A program made the translations under genes and the position numbers. A stretch of 64,000 bases of DNA from the NCBI GenBank assembly GCA_030549775.1, contig CM060172.1:129507122-129571121 (forward strand), read 5' to 3'. Positions 58,781-64,000 of this stretch are shown in pieces (the first letter of the stretch is position 1; each line of letters opens with the position of its first letter). The notes below the pieces were generated by a model. It searched no databases, was not told where the DNA came from, and was given only the letters and a program-made list of their open reading frames with translations. The DNA comes from Tamarix chinensis (taxonomy: Eukaryota; Streptophyta; Magnoliopsida; Caryophyllales; Tamaricaceae).

Positions 58781-59538
58781 TAGCAAGCTAGTAAGCATGT
58801 TGGGAGACTTGCGTTCAGATCTAGGGTTAAGCATTAGGCAGCGGTAGTTATGGCTGTCGGAGATCGTGGGTAGTAGCCTTAGTATTCGGCACAACAATCG
58901 TGAACCTAATCAATATCCTAGTGTACATGTGTATATTTAATTTTTCAAAGCTTATAAAATTATTTTGTGAAACCCTAATCAATAAAATGACAAAATAGTT
59001 CAAATTACGAAATCTAGTCTTAGGCTCTTTTGATAAAATCTTGAATTTAAAATTATGAAATTTCACATTTATATATGTGTGTGGTAAGATATTGTTAATG
59101 TAGGTACTAATATCACATATCCTAGTACTAACATGACGTATTTATTATATTGCAAATGAGTCGTAGATAAGGAAATATACTAGATAAAACTAAGGTACAT
59201 AAAGTAACTACTTTTGCACGGCATATAATCAAAAGGAGAACAACCTCTAATGAGGCGTATAGAAAATGCTACTAGAAACCTTATCAGAGAGATAGAATAT
59301 ACCAAAAAATGCACACTACAAGCTTGAGAAAATGATGTATAAGTTGTAAAAGAAGAATTGGCTCTGCTACAATTGGAAAAGGAAGGAGATTCACAACAAA
59401 TTGTTCCTAAGTGTCATAAGATACCTAAGATGTTGACATTCACTGACTACTTAGGGTAGTTATCTTTTATAGATGATGCATTAATGGCATCTTCATTGTA
59501 TCCCCCGGGGGGGTCAGCTCTCATAAGCAGGTGTTACA

Positions 59539-60840
59539 GTGATCTACGATAGCTCTAGACCACGATGCAAGGAAAGTGTTATAGGGGGTCCCTCATACTT
59601 TAGTGTTCCACCATCCTTATCCCACATGGCTCAACCTTCATATTCAATTCATGTACGTGGTCCACCTATCTCAAATGAGAAAAAAAGTCATGATAAATTC
59701 AATGATAGAGATGGTGATAGAGTAAAAAAGGAAGTGGGAGGCATACATGTGAAGCATAAGTGGTACTTGATTGGTCCATGTTTTAAAGGTCCAAGTAATC
59801 CTAGTTTGATCTCAAGCTTTGGTGGTCATACTTCCTTGAAGATGTGGTTCGTAGGTTTAGTTTGGAAATTTATTGCTCCATCATTTATTTATTTTTTTCC
59901 TGTTTGTTAATGATTATGCGTTCATTATTTGTGTTTATTTTATTGTGTAGGAATGTGGTGTATTGAAAGTTCACACTCAAAAAGATCATATATGCTACTG
60001 GATTAGTACCATTGACAATTATTGTTTCAACCTCATTTGAGGTACCAAACTAGGACATATGTCTTTCAACTCATTCGGGACCATAGACTGGACATTTATA
60101 TATGCCTTTGTTGATATATGGCAACCGGACACAAATAGCTTCCATATGTTATGGGGTGAGATGACGATCACACTCTTAGATGTTGAACATATACTAGGGA
60201 TGAATATTGAAGGTTATTCATTGTAAATGGAAAATATCGATGACATACGTTTGCAAGTGGCATACATGTTGGCCGGTTTATTTGGTATGGATGAGTAGGA
60301 TACAGTCAATGTGATGAGAGGTAGTAGACTGATATTCAAGTACCTTCAAGATCCATGATGTGGTAACATACAAAACAAAAGCTATTGGGCACTTGTTATA
60401 GTCACTAGGCTTGCCATTATTTATTGATAAATCATATGATCAAGTTAACCTATATTGGCTTCTAATTCCCCAAGATCCTATGACACTAAAAAGCTATGCA
60501 TGGGGAGTGGTTGCACTTGTTTTCTTATATAGACAACTCGATATTACATAGAGAGACAGAGCTCATCAAATATCCGGGTGTGTAACTCTGTTACAGGTAA
60601 TTATCTAACTATCATCTATATATTATGCGATTGTTAATTAATAATTCAATATATATGTGTATTATATCTTATGTGGATATATGAAAACTTTCCTAAGTTT
60701 GGTCTTGTTTATAGTTATTGGGATCCCAACACGTTGTTGTTAAAGTTGGTGACGTGAGAGACATTTTAACAAGAGGGTTTGTATACTCGGATACTATAGA
60801 AGGTTGATTAATGCTATGAGCGGGAAAAATTTATACTCAA
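59539..60840 (+). pseudogene. Plant mobile domain (PMD / MAIN-like) pseudogene
   Basis: Plus-strand relics of the PMD domain (transposon- and MAIN-type proteins). A first part, 59539-59850, ends in KWYLIGPCFKGPSNPSLI and SSFGGHTSLKMW. A second part lies downstream in shifting frames: ECGVLKVHTQKDHICYW near 59950, VDIWQPDTNSFHMLWGEM then DVEHILGMNIEG near 60110-60220, LFIDKSYDQVNLYWLLIPQD near 60415-60475, and SYAWGVVALVFLYRQLD near 60495-60545. Interspersed stops and frame changes show it is dead. PMD genes occur both in transposons and as domesticated host genes; which one this was cannot be told. Confidence 0.7.
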
Positions 60841-62220
60841 ATTGAATATTAAATGTGATTACATAGTTAACTATCATTCCTATTAGTATTTGGTGTATTG
60901 ATTTTGTATTGCATGTTGTATTTGATCCATACAAAGTTTGTAACATGCTGAGTACCTATCCTATGGCATTATTTCATGGTTGATTACATTCAATGAATAT
61001 AGCATAAACATATATGGCACAATAAGCAACATGTTAGTTTGGGTATACATAAGAAATCCCCAATCGGTATATTAAATCGATGGGTAAGACACAAAGAAAA
61101 TGAAACAATGGGAAATATAAAGTCCACTCCTCACACATTGTTGCCTAGTGGAATATGAGACATGAGCATATACTAAACCCATGTATCTTCGAATAACTGG
61201 TAGTGGACCCATGAAATGTAGGTTCCGACTAAATTGATTGGTATGTTCAAGTGTCTTCTAGGTATTTGTTGCAAATGACAGAGCAACTAATTGATACGCA
61301 ACATAATGAGGAAGAATAGATAAAAATTACAAGACATATTGATACTACATCAAAAGCTCTTCATCATATGCATTGGAGAGGTGAATCGGCTCTAGATTAT
61401 GGCAACAACAGGCATCCCTTAAGACCATAGCACAAAATTCAGGTGTTTCTATCCATGAGCGAGGGCATGGCGTGAGCATGGATGAGGACATATGGATAGG
61501 TGTGATCACCAAATATGATTTTTTTTTATGTATTTTCATGTAATGAAATTTACGCACAGAACTCATTATTTGTCATATTTTCAAACATTGATGCATGAGT
61601 GTACTTACATCGTATGAAGCCAAATTTGGTTTATATGATAAAATCAAACCACATAAGAATCACAGTACATAATATAAAAGAACTTAATTCAAATTTTAAA
61701 TACAAATAATTTAACTAAAGGGTATAATAATTTAGCACCCTAAATGCTTTAACCTTTTTTTATAGTTGAAATCTTAACTGATATGGCATCATCCATGCCA
61801 AAACACTGCTATCATGGAATATGCTCTAAACTACATACACCGATGGTAGTGGAAAGTTTTCTAACATTTTTACTCGTATAATAAATTATTATATAAAATG
61901 TATATCTTGTGATGATAATATTGGAATAAGATACAATAGAGTACATAGCGATATCTATTATTTGTGTTCCATCAAGAAACAAATGCTCACTTCACCTTTA
62001 GGACCTTACATGTCATGTTGTGCCACTAATGGAAGAAATAAAGCACTATATTGAGATAAAAATATGAATAAGACGTTTTATAAAGTGGCACTTACATAAC
62101 CAATATCTAGCATTCTGATAAAGTGAATATTTCCCATAATTTGACCTCTCTTAACCTTCGCTTTGGGACTTTATTTAATCTCTTTTACATAATTTGCTAT
62201 GGTCTTGGTCTATTATCTGC
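60841..62220. other. Unassigned AT-rich DNA
   Basis: No coding signal, element ends or clear repeats were seen. The small open frame on the minus strand at 61566-61345 is not recognised. Confidence 0.3.
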
Positions 62221-63190
62221 ACTACGGCTTTCTTGAGCTTTATGTTGTAGGAATTCCCACAAAAACACCAAATCTGAGAAAGGATTACTTCTTTTTGGAG
62301 CAAAGGACCTAGCATGGAAAGCTTGGGAGGAGATTACATCGACCTAACATGTTTATGGAAGTGTATTGAAGCTAAAAAGAGCCAAATATGTGCCAAGATA
62401 TCCCCAAGAAGCATGGAAAGGGGCTGCACAGTTGGCTGCACACCCAGCTGCATAGTCATGCAGTACTCCCCTATTATTATGGAAGAAAAAAAAAACGCAC
62501 GGCCAGGCAGTGCATGGATCGCACGGGCGTGAAGAATTCTGAGCTGAAAAGTCGAGGCTAAAAATATTGCACAGTAAGGGCATGCCAGACTTGCACAGCC
62601 ATGCTAAACTAGAAATTCCAAAATGCCGAGAGTTGAGAAACTGCAAGGCACGGCCATGCAGAAGCCGTCTTCCCCATGATCTACGTGTGTGACATGGCCA
62701 GCGTGATGGGATTTTTTGTGGCACACCTCGAGGACTTCTTAAGGAGAGAGAGAGAGAGAGAGAGAAGGTTTTAGGGCATCATTAGACCCCTCATTACCAA
62801 GCTTTATCTTCATGTAATTTTTTGTTTCTTTATTTTTGATTTTTTGGGAGATTCAAGAGTAATTCGTGTACGATCGACTCGAAATCAAAATTTTCTCTTC
62901 TGGATTATAGTTAATTTAATATAATTCTTCTTATTTGTATTGTTATTATGATTATCATGCTATTTATTTCATTAATTTCATTTGAAAGTATGAGTGAGTA
63001 GTCTTCTTTCTAAGATTGAACTAGGTACCGTCTTAGTGATCAATATGATAAATTGAAGTATTATGTCATATGTTTGATTTGTTTATACTGTTGTATGTGA
63101 TAGATTAAATTTTTGTAAAGTGGATTTTATGAAATCCTACCTCTTTAGATGTAATATACAACTAAAAGGTTGAGATTATTATGGGAAATT
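62221..63190 (+). mobile_element. LTR-like fragment with GCACGGCCATGC words
   Basis: The region has repeated GCACGGCCATGC / GCACGGCC-type words (62440-62660), a (GA)n run, then AT-rich DNA ending in TGAGTGAGTAGTCTTC and similar phrases. This layout resembles LTRs of plant Ty3/gypsy (Tat-type) elements, but I could not define both ends or a target duplication. Confidence 0.4.
62743..62765 (+). repeat. (GA)n microsatellite
   Basis: About 11 GA units inside the LTR-like fragment. Confidence 0.95.
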
Positions 63191-63231
63191 AGCATATGTA
63201 AGGAAATTTAAGCAATTACGAAAATAGATGT

Positions 63232-64000
63232 TTAATTCTTGTGGTTGGTGAACTTGATGGCATAGTCCTTTACCAACTCAATCCATCTCCTCTGGCTCAT
63301 ATTTAGCTCCTTCTGAGTAAATATATACTTGAGTCTCTTATGGTCGGTGTAGAATTTGCATTTTGTCCCATACAGATAATGCCTCCAAAACTTTAATGCA
63401 AAGACAACTGTAGCCAACTCTAGATCATGCATCGGATAATTCTACTCATATTGCTTCAACTAGCGAGAAGCATAAGCCACAACCTTACCATGCCGCATCA
63501 GAACACAACCAAGTTCGTGCTTGATGCATCACCATAGACCTCGAATCCATCTGAACCTGAAGGCAAGGTCAAAATCGATGTTGTAGGCAATCGCTGCTTC
63601 AACTCTTGAAATGCTCTCTCACAAGCGTCATCCCACTGAAACTTAGTCATCATCTTTAGAAGGTTCGTCAAAGGATGAGCTATCTTTGAGAAATCCTTAA
63701 CAAAGCGCATGTAGTACCCGACCAAACTAGGGAAACAATGTACCTCAGAGACACTAGTGGGTGCCTTCCACTCAGTCACCACTAGAATCTTCATTGAGAC
63801 CACGACGACTCCTCCTGCTGACACCACGTGTACCAAAAATGTAACCTCCTAAAGCCAAAACTCACACTTAGAGAGTTTAGCATACAACTTATGCTCCCTT
63901 AGAAGTGATAAAATTGTCTGTAGATGCTGCTCATACTCCTCTTTACTCCGAGAGTAGACCAATATATCATCAATGAAAACCACAACAAACTGATCGAGGA
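63232..64000 (-). pseudogene. Ty3/gypsy pol remnant (reverse transcriptase to RNase H), running off the right edge
   Basis: Minus strand from the window edge. The RT catalytic stretch [20 protein letters not shown] is followed by [17 protein letters not shown], a stop, and VHVVSAGGV. Then come the thumb/connection (VTEWKAPTSVSEV, GYYMRFVKDFSKIAHPLTNL) and RNase H (FEVYGDASS; VLMRHGKVVAYASR then a stop; [36 protein letters not shown]). At least three stops and one frameshift (near 63500) disable it. RNase H is cut short at about 63232, before integrase. The VVSAGGV and RNase H motifs point to the Ty3/gypsy group. Confidence 0.9.

Noticed and set aside
58706..59066. Two minus-strand ORFs of 63 and 72 residues
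   Set aside because: No recognisable motif, no splice context, and they lie in a zone of dispersed repeat words.

Overview
This window is nuclear DNA of a flowering plant, most likely a eudicot. Three intron-bearing genes, all on the minus strand, have plant-specific or plastid-targeted products. The rest is mostly AT-rich intergenic DNA packed with nested LTR retrotransposons, MITE-like DNA elements and broken pol genes. No bacterial, phage, CRISPR, rRNA or tRNA signal was seen. The species cannot be named from the sequence alone.

Host genes. (1) Positions 776-1977: first four coding exons of a plastid fibrillin (PAP12/FBN10-like); the 3' part lies beyond the left edge. (2) Positions 7250-10446: a complete five-exon TBR/TBL-family polysaccharide O-acetyltransferase. 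(3) Positions 48384-57055: a complete five-exon 10-formyltetrahydrofolate synthetase of 636 residues. A 4.07-kb copia-like element sits in its first intron and is bounded by the 5-bp duplication CCTTT. All exon joins of the three genes keep frame, so they look functional. They work in unrelated processes (plastid lipid bodies, cell-wall acetylation, one-carbon metabolism).

Layout. 1-2.0 kb fibrillin; 2.9-4.7 kb a hAT-like element carrying a tandem array; 4.7-7.2 kb unassigned; 7.2-10.4 kb TBL gene; 10.9-12.3 kb a Harbinger/Tourist-like element; 12.7-13.1 kb a small hAT-like MITE. Positions 13974-29264 form a three-level nest: a TG...CA LTR-like unit (duplication GATAG), split by a related unit, which is split by a very young non-autonomous Ty3/gypsy-type element with near-identical 1.73-kb LTRs (18043-25154, duplication GGTGA). 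Positions 30194-38052 hold an older inverted relative of that young element, itself split by another LTR-like unit (32656-36642, duplication AAATG). Positions 38053-44850 hold two more reverse-oriented units of the same family. Then come a copia LTR, a LINE remnant, a foldback MITE, the FTHFS gene, a second copy of that MITE, a plant-mobile-domain pseudogene, and Ty3/gypsy remnants at the right edge.

The strongest unexplained signal is the family of very long, non-coding, TG...CA units (five copies or part-copies). They share a kilobase-scale pyrimidine-rich strand, arrays of an imperfect palindrome (core CCACTATTATAGCCGGTGG, about 26 occurrences) and a terminal segment of about 95 bp that begins with a copy of the LTR's own 5' end. 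Exon coordinates were derived by hand from splice sites and reading frame; family assignments come from recognising protein motifs, not from a search.
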